Part shown: positions 22,450 to 31,694 of the stretch, one piece after another | How the letters are laid out: each line of letters opens with the position of its first letter | How positions within the stretch are numbered: position 1 is the first letter of the stretch | Assembly (NCBI GenBank): GCA_963784175.1 | Contig: CAWAQJ010000018.1 | Coordinates: 372,001 to 436,000 of the forward strand | Source of the DNA: JAIBJN01 sp963784175 | Lineage (GTDB): Bacteria > Actinomycetota > Thermoleophilia > Gaiellales > Gaiellaceae | Reading direction: 5' to 3' | DNA: 64,000 nucleotides | Translations under genes and position numbers: made by a program | Notes under the pieces: model-generated | Told to the model about the DNA's origin: nothing | What the model saw: the letters and a program-made list of their open reading frames with translations, nothing else | Database searches by the model: none

Positions 22450-23937
22450 TTAGACCGGACGAAGCAGGTTCCTGCCGGTCATCCCTTCCGCGAGGGGAAT
22501 TCCCAGAAGCCACAGACACGTCGGTACTAGATCGGCAAGGGCCCCGCCCTCCTCAAGCCCAGTCTTTTCCAGGGTGATGACGAGTGGCACAGGGTTCGTC
22601 GTGTGCGCAGTGTGCGGGCTGACCCCGTCGTCCTCGAGCAGCTTTTCGGCGTTCCCGTGGTCGGCGGTGATGAGGCAGACGCCGCCCAGCTCATGGACGG
22701 CCTCGACGAGTTGGCCGAGAGCCGCGTCGGCGGCCTCCACCGCGTCGACGACCGCCGGGATGACGCCGGTGTGGCCGACCATGTCCGGGTTGGCGAGGTT
22801 GACGATCGCGAAGCGGTAGCCGTTCGGGATCTCCTCGGCGACGCGGGCGGCGACCTCGGCGGCCGACATCTCGGGCTTCTTGTCGTAGGTCGGGACGTCG
22901 CGCGGAGAGGGCACGAGGATGCGGGTCTCGCCCGGCCACTCGTCCTCGCGACCGCCGTTGAAGAAGTACGTCACGTGTGCGTACTTCTCGGTCTCCGCAG
23001 CGTGGAGCTGCCGCGCGTCGTGCGCTGCGAGCACCTCCGCCATCGTCCCCTGCACCTCCTGCTCCGCGAAAACCACCGGGCAGTCGAAGTCGGAGCGGTA
23101 GCGGGTCATCGTGGTCAGATCGATCCGGCGCTCGAGAAGCTTCTCTGTGAGCTGCCGGGCCCGGTCGGGCCGGAAGTTGAAGTGGATCGCGGCGTCGTCC
23201 TCGGCGATCCGCGGGCCGGGCAGGACGACCGGCTCGACGAATTCGTCGGTGACGCCACGCGCGTAGGAGGCTTCGAGCGCCGCGACGGGATCGGTCGCTC
23301 CCTCGCCCTCGCCGCCGAGGATCGCCGCCAGAGCCCGTTCGGTGCGCTCCCAGCGCTGATCGCGGTCCATCGCGTGGTAGCGCCCGCAGACCGTGACGAT
23401 GTGGGCGCCCTCGGCCACGAGCTCGGCGATGTCGGAGCGCGCCGCCGTCGGTGAGACGTCGCGGCCGTCTGTGAACGCGTGCACGTACGTCCGCTCGGCC
23501 ATGTCCTCGCGGCGGGCCAGCTCGAGCAGCGCCCTCAGGTGGTCGATGTGCGAGTGGACTCCCCCGTACGAGACGAGGCCGAGGAGGTGAACGTTGCCGC
23601 CGCGCTCCCGCGCCCGCCGGAAGGCGCCTGTGAGCGCCTGGTTCTCGAAGAGCTCACCTGACTCGATCGCCCGGTTGACGCGCATGAGGTCCTGGAAGAT
23701 CACCCGGCCGGCACCGATCGTCAGGTGGCCGACCTCGGAGTTCCCCATCTGCCCCGGCGGCAGCCCGACGTCCTCGCCGGAGGCCCGCAGCGTCGTGTGG
23801 GGGTAGCGCGCCCAGAGGTCGTCGAAGACCGGCGTGTCCGCCAGCTCGACGGCGTTCCCCGGGCCAGGCGGCGCGCAGCCCCAGCCGTCGAGGATGACGA
23901 GCGCTACGAGCGGTTGAGGCGCGCTGCCGTCTCGCAA
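22450..23937 (-). CDS. gpmI: 2,3-bisphosphoglycerate-independent phosphoglycerate mutase
   Basis: About 495 residues; interconverts 3- and 2-phosphoglycerate using two Mn ions. VALVILDGWGCAPPGPGNA, the phosphoserine site QMGNSEVGHLTIGAGR, HAFTDGRDVSP, NFRPDRARQLTE, PDMVGHTGVIPA and TADHGNAEKLLED are all canonical. Last gene of the gap-pgk-tpiA-gpmI operon. The start is unclear: no ATG or GTG lies at the expected place, and the TTG at 23937 (overlapping tpiA by 34 bp) is the best candidate. Confidence 0.95.
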   Translation of the reverse strand: MRDGSAPQPLVALVILDGWGCAPPGPGNAVELADTPVFDDLWARYPHTTLRASGEDVGLPPGQMGNSEVGHLTIGAGRVIFQDLMRVNRAIESGELFENQALTGAFRRARERGGNVHLLGLVSYGGVHSHIDHLRALLELARREDMAERTYVHAFTDGRDVSPTAARSDIAELVAEGAHIVTVCGRYHAMDRDQRWERTERALAAILGGEGEGATDPVAALEASYARGVTDEFVEPVVLPGPRIAEDDAAIHFNFRPDRARQLTEKLLERRIDLTTMTRYRSDFDCPVVFAEQEVQGTMAEVLAAHDARQLHAAETEKYAHVTYFFNGGREDEWPGETRILVPSPRDVPTYDKKPEMSAAEVAARVAEEIPNGYRFAIVNLANPDMVGHTGVIPAVVDAVEAADAALGQLVEAVHELGGVCLITADHGNAEKLLEDDGVSPHTAHTTNPVPLVITLEKTGLEEGGALADLVPTCLWLLGIPLAEGMTGRNLLRPV

Positions 23938-24641
23938 ATCGCCGTGAAGGAGTCGACCTCGAGCGAGGCACCGCCGACGAGGGCACCGTCGACGTCGTCC
24001 TGGGAGAGGAGCTCCTCGGCGTTCTCGGCCTTCACCGAGCCGCCGTAGAGGACCCGCTCGACGGGATAGATGCTCTTGACCAGCGCATGCGCCTCGCGGG
24101 CCATGTCGGGAGTCGCCGTCTTGCCGGTGCCGATCGCCCACACCGGCTCGTACGCGACGGCGAGCGCCGCGTCGGGCTCGGGGATCGCCTCGGCGATTGC
24201 GCCGACCTGACGGCGGAGGACGTCCTCGGTCTCGCCCTCCTCGCGCTCCTCGAGCGTCTCGCCGACGCACGCGATGACACCGAGCCCGGCCTCCAGGGCC
24301 GCCGCGGCACGCTGAGCGGTGGTCTCGTCGGTCTCGCCGAAGTACTGCCGGCGCTCCGAGTGCCCGACGATCGCGCCCGCGACGCCCGACGCGATCAGCA
24401 TCGAGCGGGAGACCTCGCCCGTGAACGCGCCCTCTTCGGCCCAGTGGACGTTTTGCGCGTACACGCGGATGCCGCTTTCCTCGAGCTCCTCGACGGCCGC
24501 ATGAAGCGAGACGAACGGCGGCGCGAGCACGACGTCGACGCCCTCGAGCTCGCCGATGCGCTCCCAGAGACCGGCGCAGAACGCCGCCGTCTCCCCCGGC
24601 CCCTTGTGCATCTTCCAGTTGCCGGCAATCAACACGGACAT
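23904..24641 (-). CDS. tpiA: Triosephosphate isomerase
   Basis: 245 residues; interconverts DHAP and glyceraldehyde-3-phosphate. AGNWKMHKG, catalytic His in VGHSERRQYFGE, catalytic Glu in AYEPVWAIGTGKTA and the phosphate loop LYGGSVKAENAEELL are intact. AGGAGG lies 2 nt before the ATG at 24641 and 8 nt before the GTG at 24635, so translation may begin two codons later. Third gene of the glycolytic operon. Confidence 0.97.
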   Translation of the reverse strand: MSVLIAGNWKMHKGPGETAAFCAGLWERIGELEGVDVVLAPPFVSLHAAVEELEESGIRVYAQNVHWAEEGAFTGEVSRSMLIASGVAGAIVGHSERRQYFGETDETTAQRAAAALEAGLGVIACVGETLEEREEGETEDVLRRQVGAIAEAIPEPDAALAVAYEPVWAIGTGKTATPDMAREAHALVKSIYPVERVLYGGSVKAENAEELLSQDDVDGALVGGASLEVDSFTAICETAARLNRS

Positions 24642-24738
24642 GTCCTCCTGGGTGGCCTCTCAGGGGCGCCCCCCGAATTCAGCCTATCGCTGAAACTCGC
24701 GCGCAGGGCAGACGGGATCGTGACGACTCTGTGCATGT

Positions 24739-25773
24739 TCATGCAGGCGGGATGACGGCGATACCTGGAAGCTCCTTGCCCTCCAGCAGCTCGAGCGCGG
24801 CGCCGCCGCCTGTTGAGATCCAGTCGATCCGCTCGGCGACGCCCAGCTCCTCGACGGCGCGCACCGAGTCTCCTCCGCCTACGACGGTCCGCGCCTCCCC
24901 GGCGGCCGCGACCGCCTCCGCGACCGCCTTCGTGCCCTCCGCGAAGCGCGGCCACTCGAAGACGCCCATGGGGCCGTTCCAGAAGACCGTTCGCGACTCG
25001 GCGATGCGCGCCGCGTACCGCTCCCGCGTCGCAGGGCCGACGTCGAGCGCAAGCCATCCGTCCGGGACCTCGTCCCAGGCCACGACCTTCGACTCGGCGT
25101 CGGCCTCGAAGGCGGCCGCAGCGACCACGTCCTCGGGGAGCTCGTACCCGGCGTCGCGGTCGACCTCCTCCGCCATCTTGCCGCCGATGAGCACCGTGTC
25201 GGCCTTCTCGCCCAGCGCGCGCAGGACGCCGATCTTGTCCGCGACCTTCGCGCCCCCGAGGATGGCCACGAACGGCGACGCGGGCCCCTCGAGGAGCGAG
25301 CCGAGCTCCTCCAACTCCCGCAGGAGGAGCAGCCCGGCGTACGACGGCAACAGGTGCGCGACGCCCTCGGTGGAGGCGTGGGCACGGTGCGCCGAGCCGA
25401 ACGCGTCGTTGACGAAGACATCTCCGTTCGCGGCCAGCTCGCGTGCGTACGACGGGTCGTTCGCCGTCTCGCGCGGGTCGAAGCGCGTGTTCTCGAGGAG
25501 GCGGACGCGGTCGTCGTCGATCAGCTCGCGGAGCCGTGCCTCGACCGGTTTCAGGGAGGACGCCGGGTCGGGGCCCTTCGGACGGCCCAGGTGGGACATG
25601 AGCACGACGTCGGCGGCGCCGTTCCCGAGGAGGAGCTCGATGGTGGGCAGCGCAGCGCGGATGCGTGTGTCGTCGGCGACGCGGCCGTCCTCCAGCGGCA
25701 CGTTGAAGTCGACGCGGACGAGAACGCGCAGGCCCGCGACGTCGGCCTCACGGACGGAACGCGGCAGCGGCAA
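24739..25773 (-). CDS. pgk: Phosphoglycerate kinase
   Basis: About 344 residues, shorter than the usual 390-415. Core motifs are present: LRVLVRVDFNVPLEDG, LMSHLGRPKGPDP, NTRFDPRETANDP, AILGGAKVADKIG, WNGPMGVFEWPRF, VVGGGDSVRAVEELG and the C-terminal ISTGGGAALELLEGKELPG. The gene begins 5 nt after the gap stop; the TTG at 25773 is the only start compatible with that. A 97-bp gap with a good AGGAGG separates it from tpiA. Confidence 0.96.
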   Translation of the reverse strand: MPLPRSVREADVAGLRVLVRVDFNVPLEDGRVADDTRIRAALPTIELLLGNGAADVVLMSHLGRPKGPDPASSLKPVEARLRELIDDDRVRLLENTRFDPRETANDPSYARELAANGDVFVNDAFGSAHRAHASTEGVAHLLPSYAGLLLLRELEELGSLLEGPASPFVAILGGAKVADKIGVLRALGEKADTVLIGGKMAEEVDRDAGYELPEDVVAAAAFEADAESKVVAWDEVPDGWLALDVGPATRERYAARIAESRTVFWNGPMGVFEWPRFAEGTKAVAEAVAAAGEARTVVGGGDSVRAVEELGVAERIDWISTGGGAALELLEGKELPGIAVIPPA

Positions 25774-25778
25774 TGTGC

Positions 25779-26774
25779 CTAGAGCCGCTGCATGAGGTCG
25801 ACCAGCCGACAGCTGTAGCCCCACTCGTTGTCGTACCAGCCGAAGACCTTGACCGTGTTCCCGCGAGCCATCGTCAGGTCGCTGTCGAAGATCGAGGAGA
25901 AGGAGTTGCCGACCACGTCCGAGGAGACGAGCGGCTCGTCCGTGTACTGGAGGATGCCCTCGAACGGGCCCGTGTCGGCTGCCTCACGGAAGCGCGCGTT
26001 CACCTCGTCGATCGTCACCTCGGCGCCAAGCGTGACGACGAGATCGACAATCGAGCCGTCCGAGACCGGGGCGCGCACGGAGATGCCGTCCACCTTGCCC
26101 TGCAGCTCGGGGATCACCAGGCCGATGGCCTTGGCGGCGCCAGTCGACGTCGGAATCAGGTTGATCGCAGCAGCCCGCGCGCGCCGGAGGTCGCTGTGCG
26201 GGAGGTCGAGGATCTGCTGGTCGTTCGTGTACGCGTGGATCGTCGTCATGAACCCCGACTCGATCCCCCACGCGTCGTTGAGGACCTTGGCCAGCGGCGC
26301 GACGCAGTTCGTCGTGCACGAGGCGTTCGAGATGATGCGGTGCTGCTCGGGGTCGTAGGAGTCGTCGTTGACGCCGAGGACGACGGTCACGTCCGGGTCG
26401 GTGGCCGGCGCCGAGATGACGACCTTCGGCGCGCCGGCGTCCAGGTGCAGCTGCGCCTTGTCGCGCTTGGTGAAGAGACCGGTCGACTCGAGGACGACGT
26501 CGACGCCGAGATCGCCCCACGGCAAGGCGGCAGGGTCGCGCTCGTTCAGGAGCTTGAGCTCGTCGCCGTCGATCCGAATCGCACCGTCGGCGGCCTCGAC
26601 GTCTGCATCGAACGGGCCGAGGACCGAGTCGTACTTGAGCAGGTGGGCCATCGTCTCGGCGTCGCCGAGGTCGTTGACAGCGACGATCTCGACATCGGCG
26701 TCCCGCTTGCGTGCCGAGCGGAAGAAGTTGCGCCCGATCCGCCCGAACCCGTTGATTCCCACCCGCACGCTCAT
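25779..26774 (-). CDS. gap: Glyceraldehyde-3-phosphate dehydrogenase, type I
   Basis: 331 residues. VRVGINGFGRIGRNFFRSA (NAD fold), active-site Cys in ISNASCTTNCVAPL (about 151), IPTSTGAAKAIGL, RAPVSDGSIVDL and the C-terminal WYDNEWGYSCRLVDL. First gene of the gap-pgk-tpiA-gpmI operon. GGGGAGATGGA precedes the ATG, and a promoter with TAGAAT lies at 26806-26811. The Asp after the first beta-alpha-beta region (VNDLGD) suggests NAD preference. Confidence 0.98.
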   Translation of the reverse strand: MSVRVGINGFGRIGRNFFRSARKRDADVEIVAVNDLGDAETMAHLLKYDSVLGPFDADVEAADGAIRIDGDELKLLNERDPAALPWGDLGVDVVLESTGLFTKRDKAQLHLDAGAPKVVISAPATDPDVTVVLGVNDDSYDPEQHRIISNASCTTNCVAPLAKVLNDAWGIESGFMTTIHAYTNDQQILDLPHSDLRRARAAAINLIPTSTGAAKAIGLVIPELQGKVDGISVRAPVSDGSIVDLVVTLGAEVTIDEVNARFREAADTGPFEGILQYTDEPLVSSDVVGNSFSSIFDSDLTMARGNTVKVFGWYDNEWGYSCRLVDLMQRL

Positions 26775-26805
26775 TCCATCTCCCCTCGACGATTTCGGCG
26801 CGGCG

Positions 26806-26834
26806 ATTCTATCCGGGCGCGCCCGGCGGAAAAC
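26806..26834 (-). promoter_or_regulatory. Promoter of the glycolytic gap operon
   Basis: TAGAAT (26811-26806) with GTTTTC (26834-26829) 17 bp upstream on the minus strand, 31 nt before the gap ATG. Confidence 0.55.
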
Positions 26835-26972
26835 GCGCAGTGGGAAAAACTGGACGGCAGGCTCTTGCGCACCTTCGCGGTGCAGATTACGCTCGCCGGG
26901 AGAGCGGGTCTGCGCTCGTCGGGCGTCGGATTCAGACCCCGTCCGGCGTCACGGTCTGGAGCGTGGCTAGAA

Positions 26973-27013
26973 GCGGAGGGGGAGGTCGTCCTCGGAGCTT
27001 CCCCTCCGGCCCG
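26973..27013 (-). terminator. Possible terminator downstream of whiA
   Basis: CGGAGGGGGA near 26973 can pair with TCCCCTCCG near 27001-27010 across an 18-nt loop, just beyond the whiA stop. No T-run in the minus direction. Confidence 0.35.
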
Positions 27014-27030
27014 CTCTCGTCTTTTCTTCC

Positions 27031-27951
27031 TCAGAGCTCGGCCAGGCGCTGGAGCTTGGCCAGGCGGCGGTGCGTCGCCGCCTTCGTCGCGGGCGGCCTG
27101 CAGCGGCGGGCCAGCTCGCGCAGGGACAGCGTGGGATGGCGCACCCGGAGCCGCGCGACCTCCCGCAGCTCGGGCGCGAGCTCGTCGAGCCTCCCCTCCC
27201 GCTCCAGCCGCCGGATCGCGCGGAGCTGCGCGTCCGCGGCGCGGCTCGTCCGCACAATGTTTGCGTGGTCGGCGTTGGCGAGCCGGTTCGCCCGCGCCCG
27301 CGTGGCCGACACGACGGCCTCCTCGCCCAGCGCCAGCGCCGACTCGTGCGCACCGAGGAACGCGAGCAGCTCGCCGATCGTCTCAGTGCCCTTGGCGTAG
27401 GCGAGCGCGTGGCTCTCGCGCTCGTGGACGCCCAGCGCGAACCCCTCGCCCGCCGCCAGGTCGGCGAGAAAGCGGGCGGCCCCGGTGTCCGCTGCGCGCA
27501 GCTCGAGGTGCGCGTTTCGCGGCCCGCTCGCCGAGCCGGCGGCGAGAAAGGCTCCGCGCAGGTAGGCGGCGCGGCAGCACGTCCGGGCGACGACCCGCCG
27601 CGGCGGCTCGGCGAGCGGGGCGAGCCTGGAGTCGAGAATCCCCGCTTCGTTCAGCACCTGGAGCGCGCGGGCGTCGTCCTCCAGGTGGATCTGGTACCGC
27701 GTCCCGCGCTCGAAGGCGCGCCGCTTGTAGGTGCGGATCTCGCACGCGACGCCGTACGAGCGCAGGAGCGAGAAGGCCCTGCGCGCGACGGCGCCGCTCG
27801 CCACCTCCAGGTGCACGCCGATGCGCCCGCCGCCGCGGAGGTGGACGCTCCCCGCACCGCGGACGAGCGACGACAGCTCGGCGAGGCGGCAACAAGGCTT
27901 CCGCGGCTCGATGGCGGCGAGCTCGGCTCGAACGTCCTCCGACAGCCTCAC
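27031..27951 (-). CDS. whiA: DNA-binding protein WhiA
   Basis: 306 residues. N-terminal LAGLIDADG-like homing-endonuclease fold without catalytic acidic residues (CCRLAELSSLVRGAGSVHLRGGG, CCRAAYLRGAFLAAGSAS) and a C-terminal sigma-region-4-like helix-turn-helix (HPTLSLRELARRC... KAATHRRLAKLQRLAE). WhiA regulates division or sporulation genes in Streptomyces and is present in nearly all Gram-positives. Usual neighbours yvcK and rapZ are absent; here it overlaps ogt by 4 bp downstream of it, and the next gene on the strand is gap, a linkage often seen in actinobacteria. Confidence 0.95.
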   Translation of the reverse strand: MRLSEDVRAELAAIEPRKPCCRLAELSSLVRGAGSVHLRGGGRIGVHLEVASGAVARRAFSLLRSYGVACEIRTYKRRAFERGTRYQIHLEDDARALQVLNEAGILDSRLAPLAEPPRRVVARTCCRAAYLRGAFLAAGSASGPRNAHLELRAADTGAARFLADLAAGEGFALGVHERESHALAYAKGTETIGELLAFLGAHESALALGEEAVVSATRARANRLANADHANIVRTSRAADAQLRAIRRLEREGRLDELAPELREVARLRVRHPTLSLRELARRCRPPATKAATHRRLAKLQRLAEL

Positions 27952-28406
27952 AGGTCGACGCCCTCGAGTGCGAGCAGCCGGCGCTTGTAGTCGGAACCGA
28001 GCGAGCCGTAGCCGCCGAGGCCCGACGACGAGACGACGCGGTGGCAGGGAACGACGAGCGGGAAGTTGTTCTCGGCGCAGAACGTGCCCGCCGCGCGCGG
28101 CGCTCGCGGGCGTCCGGCCATGGCCGAGAGCTCACCGTAGGTGACCACCTCGCCCCACGGGATGCTCCGGAGCGCGTCGGCGATCGCCGCCTGGAACGGC
28201 GTCGCCCACTCGGCCTCGATCTCGACGTCGTCGAACGACGTCTTCTCGCCGCGGAAGTACGCGCGGATCCGCTCTGCAAGCGGATGCTCACCCTGTTCGT
28301 CCGGAGTCGATCCGGCGTGCGGAAGCTCGTGATAGAGGAGCCTGTCGGCCCGGAAATAGAGCTCTCCGACCCCCCATGCCGGGATGTCGTACAGGACCAC
28401 GTCCAT
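27948..28406 (-). CDS. ogt: Methylated-DNA-[protein]-cysteine S-methyltransferase
   Basis: About 152 residues. Repairs O6-methylguanine by transferring the methyl to its own Cys. The active site PCHRVV (Cys about 121) and the DNA-binding segment TPFQAAIADALRSIPWGEVVTYGELSAMAG are complete. The ATG at 28406 is proposed; upstream sequence belongs to a divergent promoter region. It overlaps whiA by 4 bp, so both are probably on one mRNA. Confidence 0.95.
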   Translation of the reverse strand: MDVVLYDIPAWGVGELYFRADRLLYHELPHAGSTPDEQGEHPLAERIRAYFRGEKTSFDDVEIEAEWATPFQAAIADALRSIPWGEVVTYGELSAMAGRPRAPRAAGTFCAENNFPLVVPCHRVVSSSGLGGYGSLGSDYKRRLLALEGVDL

Positions 28407-28416
28407 GCTCACGCCA

Positions 28417-28425
28417 CCATAGAAT
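28417..28425. promoter_or_regulatory. Divergent promoter region between ogt and P5C dehydrogenase
   Basis: TAGAAT at 28420-28425 lies 7 nt before ATG 28433 (plus strand, leaderless). TATGGT on the minus strand (28422-28417) lies 10 nt before ATG 28406. The two -10 elements overlap. Confidence 0.5.
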
Positions 28426-28432
28426 GCCCCGC

Positions 28433-30070
<1,638 letters not shown>

Positions 30071-30074
<4 letters not shown>

Positions 30075-30679
30075 CCGGCGGTCTCGGATAGCTGCGCGAC
30101 GGCCTGCTCGAAGACCTCCTCGGGCTGCGCGCCCATGACCACGAGCCGGCCGCCGAGGATGAAGGCGGGGATGGCGTGGATGCCGAGCCGGTTCGCCTCC
30201 TGCGTCGAGGCGGCGATGCGCTCGGAATAGGGGCCTTCGGCGAGCACGGTGCTCGCCTCGTCCCGGTCGAGGCCGGCCTCCGCGACGAGGTCGAGCAACG
30301 TCTCGTCGTCAGTCAGATCTCGCGCTTCCGACCAGTAGGCGTGCATGAGGCGGGTGTGGACGGGCCCGTGGAGCCCTCGGTCACGCGCGAGCTCGGTCAC
30401 CTGCAGCGCGTGGAGTGTGTTCGGGAGCGTCTGCGACGGGTTGTAGGTCAGCCCCGCCGACTCGATCACGCGCTGCGTGTGCCCCTGAATCCCGGGGCCG
30501 TACTTCTGCTCCAGCGAGCTGCGCGGCTTGCCCTCGTCCGGGTACTCCGGGTGGAGGAAGAACGGAAGCCACTCGACCTGCGCGCCGAACCGGCGCTCGA
30601 GCCACTCGGCCCTCGCAAGGCCGACGTAGCAGAACGGTCAGGTGTAGTCGCTCCAGATCGTGGCCGTGAGCTCGCTCAC
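30071..30679 (-). CDS. DsbA/FrnE-family thiol oxidoreductase with in-frame TGA at the CxxC motif (candidate selenoprotein)
   Basis: From the GTG at 30679 the frame reads VSELTATIWSDYT-(TGA)-PFCYVGLARAEWL and continues without interruption to 30071: FFLHPEYPDEGKP, AGLTYNPSQTLPNTLHALQV, LHGPVHTRLMHAYWSEARD, LGIHAIPAFILGGRLVVMGAQ. This is a complete 202-codon FrnE-like DSBA thioredoxin fold in which the first Cys of the conserved CPxC site is a TGA at 30640-30638, giving U-P-F-C if read as selenocysteine. A hairpin at the distance expected of a bacterial SECIS follows. Otherwise the gene is disrupted and only a piece from an internal GTG (30469) would be made. DsbA-like selenoproteins with UxxC are known in bacteria. 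No selenocysteine machinery is in the window. Confidence 0.85.
30606..30624 (-). promoter_or_regulatory. Candidate bacterial SECIS hairpin
   Basis: On the mRNA, UCGGCCUU (30624-30617) pairs with AGGGCCGA (30613-30606) around the triloop GCG; eight pairs, one of them U-G. The loop starts with G and lies 21 nt after the UGA (30638). Known bacterial SECIS elements have a G at the start of the loop 16-37 nt after the UGA, so geometry fits. The hairpin also encodes conserved protein sequence, so coincidence is possible. Confidence 0.5.
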
Positions 30680-30761
30680 GAGCCCAGGCTAGCTGCGAGC
30701 GCAAGTTCCTCAAATGACACACTTGTTACTATCGCCATGTTCTTCCAAATGGAAGGCGCGA

Positions 30762-31694
30762 GTGCCGGTTCGCTTGAAGAACCGGGGGGTGCGCGGAGCA
30801 GGGTGCCTGGCGGCGCTCACGCTCCTCATCACCGGCTGCAGCCTCGGAGGCGAAAGCGAGGCAGAGCCTCAGGACGCCGGTGAAGAAACCGGGGCCGCCG
30901 AGACCGGACCCGACGTCGAGACACTGCGAGCGGCCTGGGCGGAAGAGGTCGACGCTGCATGCACGCAGCGCGACGAGGAGTTCGCGACGGCGGCCCAAGC
31001 CCTTCCCGGCGTAGTCCAGCGAGACGGCCTGCCCGCTGCCGCCGAGTCGCTCGCAGCGGCCGATGCGACGATGCAGACGAGCGTGGCTGCTGCCGAGCCT
31101 GCCCCCGGTGACGAGGCGCAGGTGGAAGAGATGGCCGCCGCTTACCAGGAGGCCAGCGACCTGACGGCGCAAGCGGTCCGTGCGAAGTTCGCGAACGGCG
31201 ATGGCCGCTTCTATTCCTTGATGGGACAGGCCGAGGAGGCCGAGGCCACGGGTGACGCCATTGCGACGGAGCTCGGCGCCGAGAGCTGCGCCACCGCCCC
31301 CACAGGGCCGTACGCCACGGTCGCGGGCCTGGCCGCTGTCCGGTGGGGCGACCGAGCGTCGCAGCTTTGCAGGGCGCGGGATAAAGCGTTCATGAGCTTC
31401 CGGCCCACGGACATCGCTCGGTACAACGCCGCCACCCGCCGCTGGCTACGCCAGACGCGGGCGCTTGGGTTTCCCGAGCAGTACGCGCCCAGGATCAAGC
31501 GCTTCCTCGCCAAGTACGCAGCCTCTCTCCAGGCGCAGGCCCAAGCGAACGCCGCATTTTCGAGCGGAGACAATGCTGCAGGAGAGCAGCTCAACGCCAA
31601 GGGCAACCGTCTCGTTTCGGAGAGCACGGACATCATGTACAAGATCGGGTTCGCGATCGGCTTCGACCGCTTCTGCTCCGCGAAGCCCGGCTAG
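30762..31694 (+). CDS. Lipoprotein of unknown function
   Basis: About 310 residues: lipoprotein signal peptide with lipobox LITGC (Cys about 26), an acidic low-complexity linker (GGESEAEPQDAGEETG), then a helical domain with two cysteine pairs (VDAACTQRDEEFATAAQALP, ESCATAPTGPYATVAG, QLCRARDKAFMSF, FCSAKPG). Repeated helix pairs suggest a coiled-coil-type extracellular sensor or binding domain. GTG 30762 follows GGAAGG at a suitable distance. TACTAT at 30727-30732 may be the -10 element. The 3' end overlaps uvrC by 4 bp, convergently. Confidence 0.8.
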   Translation: MPVRLKNRGVRGAGCLAALTLLITGCSLGGESEAEPQDAGEETGAAETGPDVETLRAAWAEEVDAACTQRDEEFATAAQALPGVVQRDGLPAAAESLAAADATMQTSVAAAEPAPGDEAQVEEMAAAYQEASDLTAQAVRAKFANGDGRFYSLMGQAEEAEATGDAIATELGAESCATAPTGPYATVAGLAAVRWGDRASQLCRARDKAFMSFRPTDIARYNAATRRWLRQTRALGFPEQYAPRIKRFLAKYAASLQAQAQANAAFSSGDNAAGEQLNAKGNRLVSESTDIMYKIGFAIGFDRFCSAKPG

